From: Priapulus caudatus
Taxonomy: Eukaryota; Priapulida; Priapulimorpha; Priapulimorphida; Priapulidae
Reading direction: 5' to 3'
DNA length: 36,701 nt
Assembly (NCBI RefSeq): GCF_000485595.1
Contig: NW_014577088.1
Coordinates: 1,032,337-1,069,037 of the forward strand
The notes under the pieces were generated by a model. That model was not told where the DNA came from and did no database searches. It worked only from the letters and a program-made list of their open reading frames with translations. Position 1 is the first letter of the stretch. Every line of letters starts with the position of its first letter. A program made the translations under genes and the position numbers. This document shows, in pieces, positions 20,931-31,318 of this stretch.

Positions 20931-23150
20931 CGGCGCTCACTTCTTCCTTGTATCGTCTCTCTGGATCTGTCTCGCGTGTCTCTCCTCGCATCAGATAGCC
21001 GAAGAGCGTGTCGAGGGGCGGGGATCGAGTTTGATAACCAACCGCGCTAAATAGCGCGTTCGCACGCACTCCCGCCGGGCCGAATACGTCTGCATTTCTA
21101 TTCCTTCTCGGTTACTTCAGTCCCTGCTGGTGCTGTAACCGTATGCTTATGCTAGGTACCGGTGAGGCTCTCCACGTGATGCTATTACACAGACACTTAA
21201 TTGCAATCACAGCTTAATCGTTCGTCTTCGAGTCGAGTCAGTATGCGGTGGCGGGGGTAGAAATTCACAACCACATATATGGTACACAGGCGTTGGAGTG
21301 GCGCTTGGCATTTCTCGGTCGCTCGGGCCACAGGTTCGTGCGGTATTCACGCGTGCAGACGCAGTCATTCGTTTTACATAGTAGTCAGACGCCTGTCAAT
21401 CGCGAGACACTCACGGTTTGTGTGGGGGTGTGTGTTGACGTTGGCGTGGGTGGTGTGGGTTGGGTGTTGTGGGGGGTGCGCGCACAGACGAGTTGGATAT
21501 AAGTTCCACTGGAGCGTGTATTGTGCTTGGCAGTCTACGGGCGCTGCGGCGCTGACGTTCGACGTACGCCATTACGCGTCTGCCTTCTCTACTGCATCCA
21601 CACACAGTACCCAGCGTGCGCTGGCTGGCTGTAATGATTTTACCATGTACTGTTAAATTACACTCCCGTGCTTTCTCTCTCTTCTCACACACGCTGCACA
21701 CACTCGCTCGCTTGCTTCCTCTCGCTATATCGAAGCACAGTGCTGAATGCGCGCATCGTATTTTGGACGAATCATTCGCGAGACAAAATCGGGAAGTAAA
21801 GGTAGGAAGTGCGTGGTGTGTGGGGCAATGGGCCGGATGCGAAATTTTTTTTTCCCACGAAGAGCTTCGGATACCACCACAGAGTATGTTTTTGTAATTA
21901 ATGGTGCGTAGTATAAGACGACCTGGTTGCAGTATTATAGTTAAGTGTTAGGCTGTTAGCGGTTAGCGTTTAGGGTAGGTTGTATAATTTTGCATTGTGC
22001 CCTTCGAGGTAGTCGACCGTGGCAATGGGAGTGCCGCTGATTGGGCTGTTGGCTGTCCGGAAACTCTCGTGAAAAAAAATTTCGCGGCCGGACAGAGCGA
22101 CGCGGAATAACCACAGCGCCACTATGGAACGGTCTCCAATTTAAAACAAAAAAAAATAAACACTGAAATGTATTTACTACCAAAGTATTAATGTTTCTCT
22201 TACTCTATATTTCGCCTATTATGCGATAATTACCCGTAAATGCGGTCATATGGCTCACTGCAACACACAAGTTACACGGCACTGCCCGCCCTGTAGCACA
22301 GACAAACATGAATAAGAAGGAGAGACTCTGAATGAGAAGAGACTCTCTTAAGTATTCATGTTGTTTGACTGCACAACGGCGGATGGACTTGTGTGTTGAG
22401 AGTGAGCCATTTTACCGGGGCAAATTACGGGCGTACATTATCGGCAATTAATAAGCGAAATAGGCTAATAGAGAAAACATTAAGACTTTCGGTAGTTAAA
22501 TACATTTCGTGTTTACCATTGTTTTTAGACGTTTCATGTGCCCTGGGGGAATAACGGCCGAAAGTGGTAGCATGAACGGGCCAGGAAAGGCGTGTATGCT
22601 ATAGGCAGGCGAGCGGATCGTATGAATAGACTCGGGAAGAAGCTACGGCCATGGGTCAGAGAGCGGAGCTGATGATGGCGTGATGACAAAACTATGGGAA
22701 TAGTATCGTAGAGGCAGGAGGTTGCATTTGGAGGGTAATGAACTGCGCCAAAGTAAGTGGACAGTGATGAAAATGCCATCGGAATAGTAGCGTAGAGGCA
22801 GGCGGAGGTTGGCCATGGTAGGGATGGAACTGGCGACGCGTAGCCATGTCTGTGTGAGAAAGGAGGTTGCATACTTCGGTGCAAAATCTATATAAGGTGT
22901 GCAATATCAATGGGGAGTGATGTGCGGAAGGCAGAGCCGTGTTGATATTCCCCCGGGCTGCGAGGCAGCGTCACGTGATAACGTTGACGCATTGACGCTT
23001 CAAAATTTAACCCTCACGGTAAACCTCACTCCAACACCGCCAACACTAACCATTCACACTAAATTATATTGGTATCGGCGCGCTATATATAGGCATGTGA
23101 TCCACAAAAATTAATCTATGGTGTGGGGACAGATAATCATTGTCATGCAA
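20931..23150. other. Single-copy GC-richer stretch, no recognised gene
   Basis: The 21.0-22.1 kb part is CpG-rich with several short frames (for example 21279-21656 +) that I do not recognise. 22.15-22.53 kb is a foldback element. At 22.69-22.87 kb there is an imperfect ~84 bp direct repeat (GAATAGTA.CGTAGAGGCAGG). There is no convincing splice-linked coding sequence. Confidence 0.5.
22147..22530. mobile_element. Foldback element with ~165 bp arms
   Basis: The left arm (22147-22315) and right arm (22350-22530) are reverse complements over almost their whole length. Matching blocks include AAACAC.GAAATGTATTTA, TTAATGTTT.CTC, CTAT.TTTCGC.TATTA, ATGGCTCACT, CAACACACAAGT and CAAACA.CATGAATA. The spacer is only about 35 bp. 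There is no coding capacity. A related single arm lies at 7285-7400. Confidence 0.85.
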
Positions 23151-23310
23151 AAACCCTTAACCTTAACCCTTAACCCTAACCCTACCCTAACCCTAAACCC
23201 TAACCTAACCCTGTATCCTAACCCTACCCTACCCTAATCCTACCCTAATCCTAACCTAACCCTAAACCCTAACCCTGTGACCCTACCCTAAATCCTTAAC
23301 ACTATCCCAA
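23150..23310. repeat. Degenerate interstitial telomeric repeat (CCCTAA)n
   Basis: Irregular units of CCCTAA, CCCTTAA, CCTAA and CCCTAAA over about 150 bp. It is internal to the window, so it is an interstitial telomeric tract or a long-read-error version of one. It fits a TTAGGG-telomere animal. Confidence 0.9.
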
Positions 23311-23483
23311 CACTAGTGCTGCCACGTTGCGGTCACCTCCTCACGCCCGTCGGGGATAGCATTACCCGCGGGCAGAGAGAAGAACATAAAGAATGCGATA
23401 TGGTCGGAGTCTATACATATTATGCCATAGGAGTCAGTGGCCGCGTGAGACTAGACACGATAAAACATTCAAGCGCTGCGCGA

Positions 23484-23870
23484 TGTGTGTGTGTGTGTGT
23501 GGGTGTGTGTGTGTGTGTGTTTGCTGCTGTGTCCAGTGTGGTTGCTGTGTGTGCTGTGTGTGTGTGTGTGTGTGCTGTGTGTGTTGTTGAGTGTGTGTTG
23601 TGTGGGTGTGTGTGTGTCTGTGTTGTGTGTGTGTGTGTGTGTTGTGTGTGTGTGTTGCTGTGTGTGTGTGTGTTGTCTTGTCTGCATGTGGATGTGTGTG
23701 CTGCATGTGTGTGTCGGTGTGTGTGTTGTGTGTGTGCTGTAATGTGGTGCGTGCGTGGTGCTGGCTGTGTGTATGTGAAGACTGTGTGTGGTGTGTGTGT
23801 GTGGTGTGTGTGTGTGTGGTGTGTGCGGTGTGTGAAACTGTGTCGTGGTGCTCTCGCGCTGGTGTGTCGG
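23484..23870. repeat. GT array 1
   Basis: (GT)n with GCTGT and GTTGT interruptions. It precedes block D copy 1. Overlapping frames (Cys-Val rich or His-Thr rich) are artefacts. Confidence 0.95.
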
Positions 23871-23879
23871 CCTGTGGTG

Positions 23880-24248
23880 ATGTGGTGCGCGCCGCCTCGC
23901 CTTTATTGCACGCGGAGGCGGGTGGTTTGACTCGTAAGTCGCGTCGTTAGCATTCATCTGCCCATTAAACATTTCATAATTAGCGTTCAATTAGCAATGA
24001 AGCCGCACGCTACACGCGTTGAGGCGGATTTGATGAGAGCTGCCCTAGCTCGTGTCTCCGTGTTAAGCGGCCTCACCATGCCTGCAGGTAGCGCAACCTC
24101 TGAACGCAATATAGCCACTGCACGCGCGCGCGCCATTAGCATGTTCGACTTGATCATTACGCCTGTTGCGGTCGTTGAACTGGTACGTCCCGGCGTTGCC
24201 TGGATCGCACCTAGGTCCAGCAGTGAGACGTAATTTGATATGGTGTCG
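23880..24248. repeat. Block D, copy 1
   Basis: Shared with 24740-25070. Landmarks are CGTCGTTAGCATTCATCTGC, CAATGAAGCCGCACG, GAGAGCTGCCCTAGCTC, AACCTCTGAACGCA, CACTGCACGCGCGCG and GACGTAATTTGATATGG. A 78-codon + frame (23997-24233) is open only in this copy. Confidence 0.88.
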
Positions 24249-24740
24249 TGGCCTGTGTGTGTGTGGTGTGTGTGTGTGTGTTGTAGGCTGCGGCGTGGTG
24301 GGTGGGTGTGCGGGGTGGGTGTGTGTGTGTGTGTGTGTGTGTGTTGGTGTTGTTGTGTTGTCGTGTTGGACATTCGGTGTGTGTTTGTGCGTTGTTGTGT
24401 CGTATTATGTGTGGTTGCCGGTTGTGTGTGTCTGTGTGTAGGTGCGGGGACGGGCGGGCGTTTGCGGGAGCTGTGTGTGTGTTAGCGCGCGGCGCGGGGT
24501 GTGTGTGGGTGTGGTGGTCCGTGGGTTGGGTGTGTGTGGCAGTGTCGTGTGTGGTTGTGCGTTTGCCGTGCGTGCGGCTGGCTTGTGTTTGCGCGGCTGT
24601 GCGTTGCCTGTCGTGTTGTGTGTGTAATGTGTGTGTGTGTCGTTGTGTGTGGGGTGCTGGACGACTGTGGTGTGGGTGTGTGTGTGTGTGTGTGTGGGAA
24701 GCTGTGTGGGTGTGTGTTGTGTGTGTGTGTGGGTGTCGTG
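24248..24740. repeat. GT array 2
   Basis: A second long, impure (GT)n tract. Together with block D it forms a tandem [GT array + D] x 2 arrangement. Confidence 0.95.
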
Positions 24741-25070
24741 CCGCAGCGCGCGCGCCTCGCGTGCACGCGAGGGGTGGTGACCGCTAATCGCCGTCGTTAG
24801 CATTCATCTGCATTAAACATCATAATAGCCGTTCAATAGCAATGAAGCCGCACGTACAGCGGTTGAGGATGAGGAGAGCTGCCCTAGCTCTGTCTCCGTG
24901 TAAGCGGCTCACCATGTGCAGGTGAGCGCAACCTCTGAACGCATATAGGCACTGCACGCGCGCGCATTAGAATGTTCGCTGATCGTTACGCCTGTGCGTG
25001 TGAACTGGGTACGTCCGTGCCTGATCGCACCCTAAAGGTCCAGAGTTGAAGACGTAATTTGATATGGCGT
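24740..25070. repeat. Block D, copy 2
   Basis: Same landmarks as copy 1, with more single-base losses. It stops at the assembly gap with GACGTAATTTGATATGGCGT. Confidence 0.88.
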
Positions 25071-25095
25071 NNNNNNNNNNNNNNNNNNNNNNNNN
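25071..25095. other. Assembly gap of 25 N
   Basis: Exactly 25 undetermined bases. The round size implies a placeholder, not a measured distance. Confidence 1.
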
Positions 25096-25097
25096 TC

Positions 25098-25880
25098 GCG
25101 TCCGCTCCTAAATTCCGTCTTAGCAATTGAGAGCCGTGCGATTTTAAGACGGAAGCGCTGGAATTCTCACTTCCGTCCGAAAGTCCTTATCCGTGATTGG
25201 TCGATTTTATGTGGACAAACCCCACGTGAGACTAAAATTCCACGTGATTTCAATATGGACCATTAAATAGGGAGTGCAAAAACTGTATCTTAATTTCGCA
25301 CACTAAATCAATCATCGCAGCTTAAGTTTTTAATGTGGAATTAGAATCAGCAAACATCGCTTCCCGTCCTAAAATCCGTCTTAGCAATGAGAGCCGTGAT
25401 TTTAGCGCACGGAAGCGACAATGGAATTCTGGACGAAAGTGAGAACTTCCATCGTCCTTAGTCCTATAAATCCACGGCTCTCCATTGGCTAAGACGCGAT
25501 TTGAGGACAGATAGCGATGTTTTGTGCATTTAATATCGCACATTAAAAACTTAGCTGCGATTGTGTATGATTTAGTGTGCGACATTAATACCGAAATTAA
25601 TAGCCCGTAGAGGCTGTCCAGAGCCTCTTCCTTCATACATGGCTCCTTTAAGAATACGAATTAATGTGGACATTAAATATGAATTCGTGCCCACCCGCGC
25701 GTCCCGAATTACGCATATTAAATGTGGACATTAACATATGAATTGTGTCGGCACGCGCAGCGTCCAATACGAGTTAATGTGGACTATTAAATCATGAATT
25801 GTGTCCACCCCGCGCGTCCAATACGAATTAATGTGCGACATTTAAATATGAATTGTGTCCTCCCCGGCCTGTGATACAAC
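25098..25880. mobile_element. Foldback element, copy 2 (left end lost at gap)
   Basis: The same order as copy 1: CCTAAATTCCGTCTTAGC directly after the N gap, then the central palindrome (about 25270-25605, symmetric around 25440), then four right-end units (about 25655-25880). The left tandem units would fall in the gap. Confidence 0.8.
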
Positions 25881-25910
25881 GTCGGCTGGCCTTGGTTTGG
25901 TCTGCTTATA

Positions 25911-26150
25911 GCAGTGGCGTAGCTACGGGGCGGCCTGGGGGGCACGAGCCCCCCCCCGCACAATATTTCTGTGCCCCCCCCAGGTGCCCCCCACTGGAAA
26001 ATTCATGCTTGATAAAAAAAAATTGAATTATAAAACAATGCCGTTAGAACAGTATAATACAAGAAAAGTTATATAAATTGTGCCCCCACGAAAATGTAAA
26101 GCGCCCCCCCCCAGTGCCCCCCGCTGAAAAAATCCTAGCTACGCCACTGC
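25911..26150. mobile_element. CAGTGGCGTAGC-ended MITE, copy 2
   Basis: Cleaner ends than copy 1: GCAGTGGCGTAGCTAC at the left and CTAGCTACGCCACTGC at the right. Flanks CTTATA and TTAAATA may be a degraded target-site duplication of 6-8 bp. Confidence 0.8.
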
Positions 26151-26328
26151 TTAAATACGGCAAACCCCCATGTACATTATTCGCTGGTGTTCGGTTATGT
26201 CAGCAGACATTCACCGAATATATTCTGCTTGACTAGAAAAAAACCTGTACGTCAGATGTATGTGCATGGCTATTGCGTGGACTGGATAGGATATAATAGA
26301 GATTGATCAGATATATGTGATTTGTGTT

Positions 26329-26368
26329 CTCTCTCTCTCTCTCTCTTCTCTCCTCTCTCTCTCTCTCT

Positions 26369-26424
<56 letters not shown>

Positions 26425-26430
26425 TCTCTT

Positions 26431-26468
<38 letters not shown>

Positions 26469-26493
26469 CTCTCTTCTCTCTCTCTCTCTCTCT

Positions 26494-26532
<39 letters not shown>

Positions 26533-26582
26533 TCTCTCTTTCTGTCGTGTGGTGTGTGTGTGTGTGTGTGTGTGTGGCTGTG
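26329..26582. repeat. CT array followed by GT array in block B copy 2
   Basis: (CT)n with single-base interruptions to about 26544, then (GT)n to about 26577. The Ser-Leu and Arg-Glu frames over it (up to 181 codons) are composition artefacts. Confidence 0.95.
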
Positions 26583-27123
26583 CCGTGCATGCGCTTGTCT
26601 TCACGCACTGCGTGCGTTGCGTGCGCTGGCGCGTGAAATAAGTATGTATAGTATAGTCTTCTCTCATGCTTTCTATACGCTTCTCTGCATAATTGTCAGT
26701 CAACCCAATGAATTTCGTTTCGTATCACATGAGCAGAGAGCCATAGAGCGCAGAGATTGTGTTGCCACTAATGGTCCGAGACGTTCGCATCGCTTAAAAC
26801 TATGCAAACACGTGCGGACTCTTACATTCGCTATAAGCAAGCTAACTGTGGACACAGACTAGCCAGACTAAACCTTATGCAAGTCACGAGCCACAGCAAA
26901 CAAATGTAATGCAAACGGCGTAAGCCACGGTTGCCTTTACTCTGATGCCTAATTACAGGACTGCTCAATTTCTCTCTACTGCTGCCAGAACTCCTCATGT
27001 TCAAACGCCCACTCTGCCATCACACCTGCATGTCTATCAATAGGCAAGGAGTATAAAATAGTATTGACAAAAACTAAACGTATACGGCTTTCAATATGCT
27101 ATTATCACAGTGAGATTTGTTAA

Positions 27124-27130
<7 letters not shown>

Positions 27131-27159
<29 letters not shown>

Positions 27160-27584
27160 CCAAAACCCAACGCACGCACACCCGAGCAAAACACCGGAAG
27201 GTGGCAGCCCAAAAACATGTTACGCTCGATGTTCGGTGGCGCCTGTGCGGCATTCCCGAAACAAGGAAACATTGCTCAGCCTGAGGTGTGTGTCTGTGTG
27301 TCTGTGTGTGTGTGTGTGCGTGCGTGTGTGTGTGTGTGTGTGCGCGCGCGCGTGCGTGCGCGCATACGTAGTACCTGCTTGCGTGTATAAGCGCGTGTAT
27401 ATGGTAAGTAGATACGTAAGCAAGGACGTGTATATGGTAAGTCCATGCGTTCGTATGCGTGCGGGTGCATGGACTCTCCGCTTTTTGAACCATATGAGCG
27501 TATTGAGAGTGCGTCCGTCCGTGCTTGACACGAACATTGGCAGATACTACACGAGTACGAGGCAAGCCACATATACTCCCGCGT
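27131..27584. other. Single-copy spacer with TA and GT arrays
   Basis: (TA)n at about 27128-27156, then unique sequence, then (GT)n/GCGC (27287-27365). There is a small direct repeat, GTGTATATGGTAAGT, at about 27394 and 27429. No gene seen. Confidence 0.7.
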
Positions 27585-28530
27585 CGTGCGTACGAGGGAC
27601 CGGCATCGTGCTCTCGTACGTTTGAGTCACGAATCTAAGCAATCCCCAAAGCAAGCAATCAAGCATCCCCACGTGCGCCTCTCAGACGACAAAAAGTGGA
27701 TTCAATCAGTGAATTGCCAGTGCAAACCTCAGATACTTCAAACATGAAAGTAGATGCTCATTTGTCGCCACAATTATCAATTGGCATCTTCGTACAGAAA
27801 TTGGGCCAGACTAATTCACCAGTGATTTGTGACAGTCACCATAGTGTATATGTAAGCGGCTATTAACTAAAAGAAATTAATGTGCTAGATTCAGAGAACC
27901 AACGTCATCGGCGCCTGTTTTGAGACATTTTATTTTCAACGATACTTAAACGTTCTAACATGCTTCGTCCCTGATCAGTGTTTCTCTGCCTCCTTCGCCA
28001 GCGAAGCTCCAAGCGTCTCCACTCTACCAAAGGTGTCATCGACCTGGACAAGGGTCCATTGGCATGGCTTCTAGGATCTTATTTCAGATATTTCGTGGAC
28101 AATAATCGAAGTACCCATTACGAAAATTGTATTTTCAGCCCTGACCTAATATTTTCTTGAGTTTATTGAAACGAGTATGAAAGCAATAGATTTCCATTAC
28201 TAGCCTTACATTACATTCAGTGTATGTCTTGCCCGCCTGATGTATAATTATAATATTACAGTTATGCACATGCACTAGTCATCTCCGCAAAGAAACCTAC
28301 CCTGTGTTCATTGATTACCGGTTTCTGAATTACGTGTAGAGTGCTTTGGAAAAATATACTCGAGTTATGACTCTAAATACGTGTAGTTTGGGTGTAATGG
28401 GCTGCACATGTAAGAGGCATCGAATGCTTAAAACATCGCATTTCGTATTCGGCTATCTCCAAATGCCCTACATCACAAGAGGCATATTGTAGTGATTCAT
28501 CAAGCCCATTTTACAGTATAATACGGTTGA

Positions 28531-28704
28531 TGTAATACTTTAGCGCCAGTTAGAGTAACGGCATCAGCAACAGCCACAGGCAGCCGAGAAAACGAGATGA
28601 GCGCAATTATAAAAACGATAGCAGCTGAAAAGGCAGCAGCAGACGCAGAAAAAAAGTATAATAGTATAGAAAACAGCAACAGTTTGTCGCGTATTGATTC
28701 GTAA
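28531..28704 (+). CDS. Possible exon fragment in block E (unrecognised)
   Basis: A 57-codon frame ends at TAA 28702-28704. It encodes an Ala/Glu/Lys-rich, probably helical stretch (ENEMSAIIKTIAAEKAAADA, then EKKYNSIENSNSLSRIDS). An AG acceptor lies within TACTTTAG at 28543. The composition looks protein-like, but the frame is short, no family is recognised, and the second copy (about 34200-34400) is broken by many indels. It may be chance. Confidence 0.15.
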   Translation, partial: CNTLAPVRVTASATATGSRENEMSAIIKTIAAEKAAADAEKKYNSIENSNSLSRIDS

Positions 28705-29520
28705 TGTCAGTTGCAAATGGAGGACTGCCTAAAAGGAGTTCTTGCATCGTATACATATAGTTACATGGGTAACACACCGTATAGGGTGGTGTATGTATAC
28801 TGTCCACTTTCTGGTCGTCACTCCTGGCAAATTCGCTTTTGCTAATATAGATGAGGCTATATACGTGGAATTCACTTGCAGCAGTCGCTCTAATCTTTTC
28901 TGTGCCTTCGCGTCTTTACGAATACCTCACGCATTACCAAGACAAGCAAACACCGCATCCATTCAGTTTCTTACCTGTGTCTATAGCGGCGCAGAGCTCG
29001 GAGCTTTAGTAACCCTGTGCTAATTAATCCATGCTCTAAGCAATTCCGACATTCCCGGCTGCAAATCAACGTCCAAAAACTAAAAGCTAAACGGCAGGTT
29101 TATTCTGGGAGAGTTCGCTGTAGTGCGCATGCTACGATGCGAGCGTGTGAGACAGTTACGTTGGTTGACATACGAAGCAGTGAGCGAGGGCCATGAACGC
29201 AAACGGACAGGCTTTAGCAGTGGTGAGCAGTGGCAGCCGTGTTTCTGTAAACATCATAAAGTTACCTTCTTACATATATATTTCTTATTTTATACATTGG
29301 CATCTTCTATATTGTTGTCTATCTACTAGCTCACACACTCAACCCGCGTAGCTCTTTCGCCACACCGGTATGTAGCTCCGAATAGCCACGGACACATTTT
29401 ATATAGGAATGTTTTGTGATGCGTGTTTTCATGGCATACAATCGTATTTATATACGTGCGTGTCACCTCTATGATTACTCGCCCCAAGCGCCTATTTATT
29501 GATTCACACACTGATTATTG

Positions 29521-29640
29521 ATTTAGGCACGCGAGCGCACACGTATACGCACGCACGCACGCACGCACGCACCGTCCACACACAAGAACGCAGCGTCCAC
29601 ACGCACGAACGCACGAACACACACGTGCGTGCGCAATACC
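29521..29640. repeat. ACGC/CA microsatellite in block E
   Basis: ACGCACGCACGC runs with CACACA, and a duplicated GCGTCCACACGCACGAACGC-like unit. The counterpart in copy 2 is at about 35330-35430. Confidence 0.85.
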
Positions 29641-29954
29641 GACTTTACTCGCGCTTAAACCTACGCCCTTATTCGCATGCACCGCCAACCACATTTGTCT
29701 TGTCGAAATATTTCCAAAATGTTTATGCAGATGAAAAGGCATTTGTATGTCGCCCGTAGCGGCAGGCGTAGACATGCGGATGTGTACCGACGTTCAGATG
29801 ACTGTATTTTGTCATATAATTTAGATCGATTTAAACGTGCATGCTGGGGCATTCTGCTTGTAAATGAGACCTATACCGACCAACTCCGTACGCATACACG
29901 TATACAGGCATATACGCACACACAAGTAAACACTGTACCTCGGGGACACACGCA

Positions 29955-30345
29955 CGCAACGTGCGTACGTACGTGTGTGATGGACGTGCGTACGTACGTG
30001 TGTAATGGGCGTGCGTGCGTACGTACGTGTGTGATGGGCGTGCGTGCGTACGTACGTGTGTGATGGACGCGCGTACGTACGTGTGTGATGGACGTGCGTA
30101 CGTACGTGTGTGATGGACGCGCGTACGTACGTGTGTGATGGGCGCGCGTACGTACGTGTGTGATGGGCGTGCGTACGTACGTGTGTGATGGGCGTGCGTG
30201 CGTACGTACTTTGTGATGGACGTGCGTACGTACTTTGTGATGGGCGTGCGTACGTATTTGTGTGATGGGCGTGCGTACGTACACGCGTGGTGGGCGTGCG
30301 CACGTACGTGTGTGATGGGTGTGCACACGTACGTGCGTCCGTGTC
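29955..30345. repeat. 25 bp tandem array, copy 2
   Basis: About fifteen units of the same 25-mer, many perfect. TGATGG recurs every 25 bases over long runs, with +4 bp variants where GCGT is doubled. It follows the end of block E copy 1. The long minus-strand frames across it (up to 217 codons, His-Thr-Arg-Tyr rich) exist only because no unit contains a stop in any frame. Confidence 0.95.
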
Positions 30346-31318
30346 TGCGCGCGCGCGTGAGTTTGACGTATGTGTATAGATAGAAGTGTGTGTGCATGCA
30401 TATGTTGCCACGCACATCGTGTTTATGCAACCAAACTGCGGAAAATGAGTAGCCATGTTTGGCCTCCTATCCATCCAGCCATATCAGTTGAACACAACGA
30501 TACTGGGCGTTTAAATCCGTTCAAAATTGCACCCTTTCCGAGATTTCTAGATAAATAGACATGTAGCGCGTCTGCATGCTTGCATTAAATTGATTGTCTA
30601 CATTTTGCACTGCAAGTGATGAACCCTACAACACTCAAACGGTCTCTCACAATATGCCAGCGCCATACAGCGGATACTAGTAATACCGGACAGGTTTTGT
30701 TCGTTTCAGCTTCATCAGCGTGCTTCACGCTATTGAACGACAGAATGAAATAACACTTGTATACTGGCGTAAATGCAGACTCAACCAACAGAAGCTATTC
30801 GCTTGCGAATTAACACTTGTATACTGCGTAGCATGTCAGCTACCTGGCAATGTATAACATTAACCTTTAGCGGGTAACCGGCTGACGATACATAAGAGAA
30901 CTCTACGCTATAAATTAATGCGACGAACATTTATAAATCAGCCATGATACCCTAAACACTGAATCTCGCTGCACTGCTTGCTGTTCACAGATTGGGATCG
31001 ATGATGGCGCCCCTACAACGCCATGCATTCCATAACGTGCCATGTGATTCTATTGATTTACGGGCTACATAACTAAATTAAGTGGCGGTATCTTAGTACG
31101 TAATTGGAACCTGGGTTTTATTCGGCGGATAATTGACGCGTCGTCTGAAAACGAATGTCGAATGTCAACCCCATTCCCACCGCAGCTGCTGCTACCTGCA
31201 TGTATACGCACTGCAACGACGAGCTACCTGTCGCCATCGATGTAGTCGCCACCCAGCGCTTGCGCCACACGCCTACACTGGCGGGAGTCCAGGATGGATA
31301 TTCGCGTCGGTGCATCTG
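30346..31318. other. Single-copy stretch, no recognised gene
   Basis: About 1 kb between the 25 bp array and the minus-strand open frame. There is a short direct repeat, AACACTTGTATACTG.CGTA, near 30753 and 30812. No coding frame is supported. Confidence 0.6.
31117..31122 (-). terminator. Candidate poly(A) signal for the minus-strand gene
   Basis: AATAAA on the minus strand (TTTATT on +), about 200 nt beyond the stop codon of the open frame at 31319-32122. The position fits a normal 3' UTR. Confidence 0.4.

Larger units (their letters stand above)
25098..27130. repeat. Block B, copy 2
   Basis: Collinear with 13104-15046. The CT array is roughly twice as long here (26329-26544). The segment after the arrays keeps all landmarks but carries scattered extra bases. 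Confidence 0.9.
27585..29960. repeat. Block E, copy 1
   Basis: About 2.38 kb shared with 33098-35780. Landmarks in order: GTTTGAGTCACGAA, CATCGGCGCCTGTTT, CTCCTTCGCCAGCGAAG, GCCCGCCTGATGTATAATTA, GATTACCGGTTTC, TGTAGTGATTCATCA, TCTGGTCGTCACTCCTGGCA, CTAATATAGATGAGGCTATA, AACATCATAAAGTTACCTTC, GACACATTTTATATAGGAAT and AATGAGACCTATAC. This copy is the shorter and apparently cleaner one. Confidence 0.92.

Noticed and set aside
23997-24233. 78-codon + frame in block D
   Set aside because: Not preserved in the second copy of the block, an overlapping minus frame is also open, and no family is recognised.
23316-24803. Many long Cys-Val and His-Thr frames
   Set aside because: Pure consequence of (GT)n/(CA)n arrays; open on both strands and in several frames.
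26233-26862. Ser-Leu and Arg-Glu frames up to 181 codons
   Set aside because: They translate a CT/GA microsatellite; the non-repeat ends show no domain.
29821-30474. Minus-strand frames of 176-217 codons, His-Thr-Arg-Tyr rich
   Set aside because: They lie on the 25 bp tandem array; all three minus frames are open at once, so the openness comes from the repeat and not from selection.
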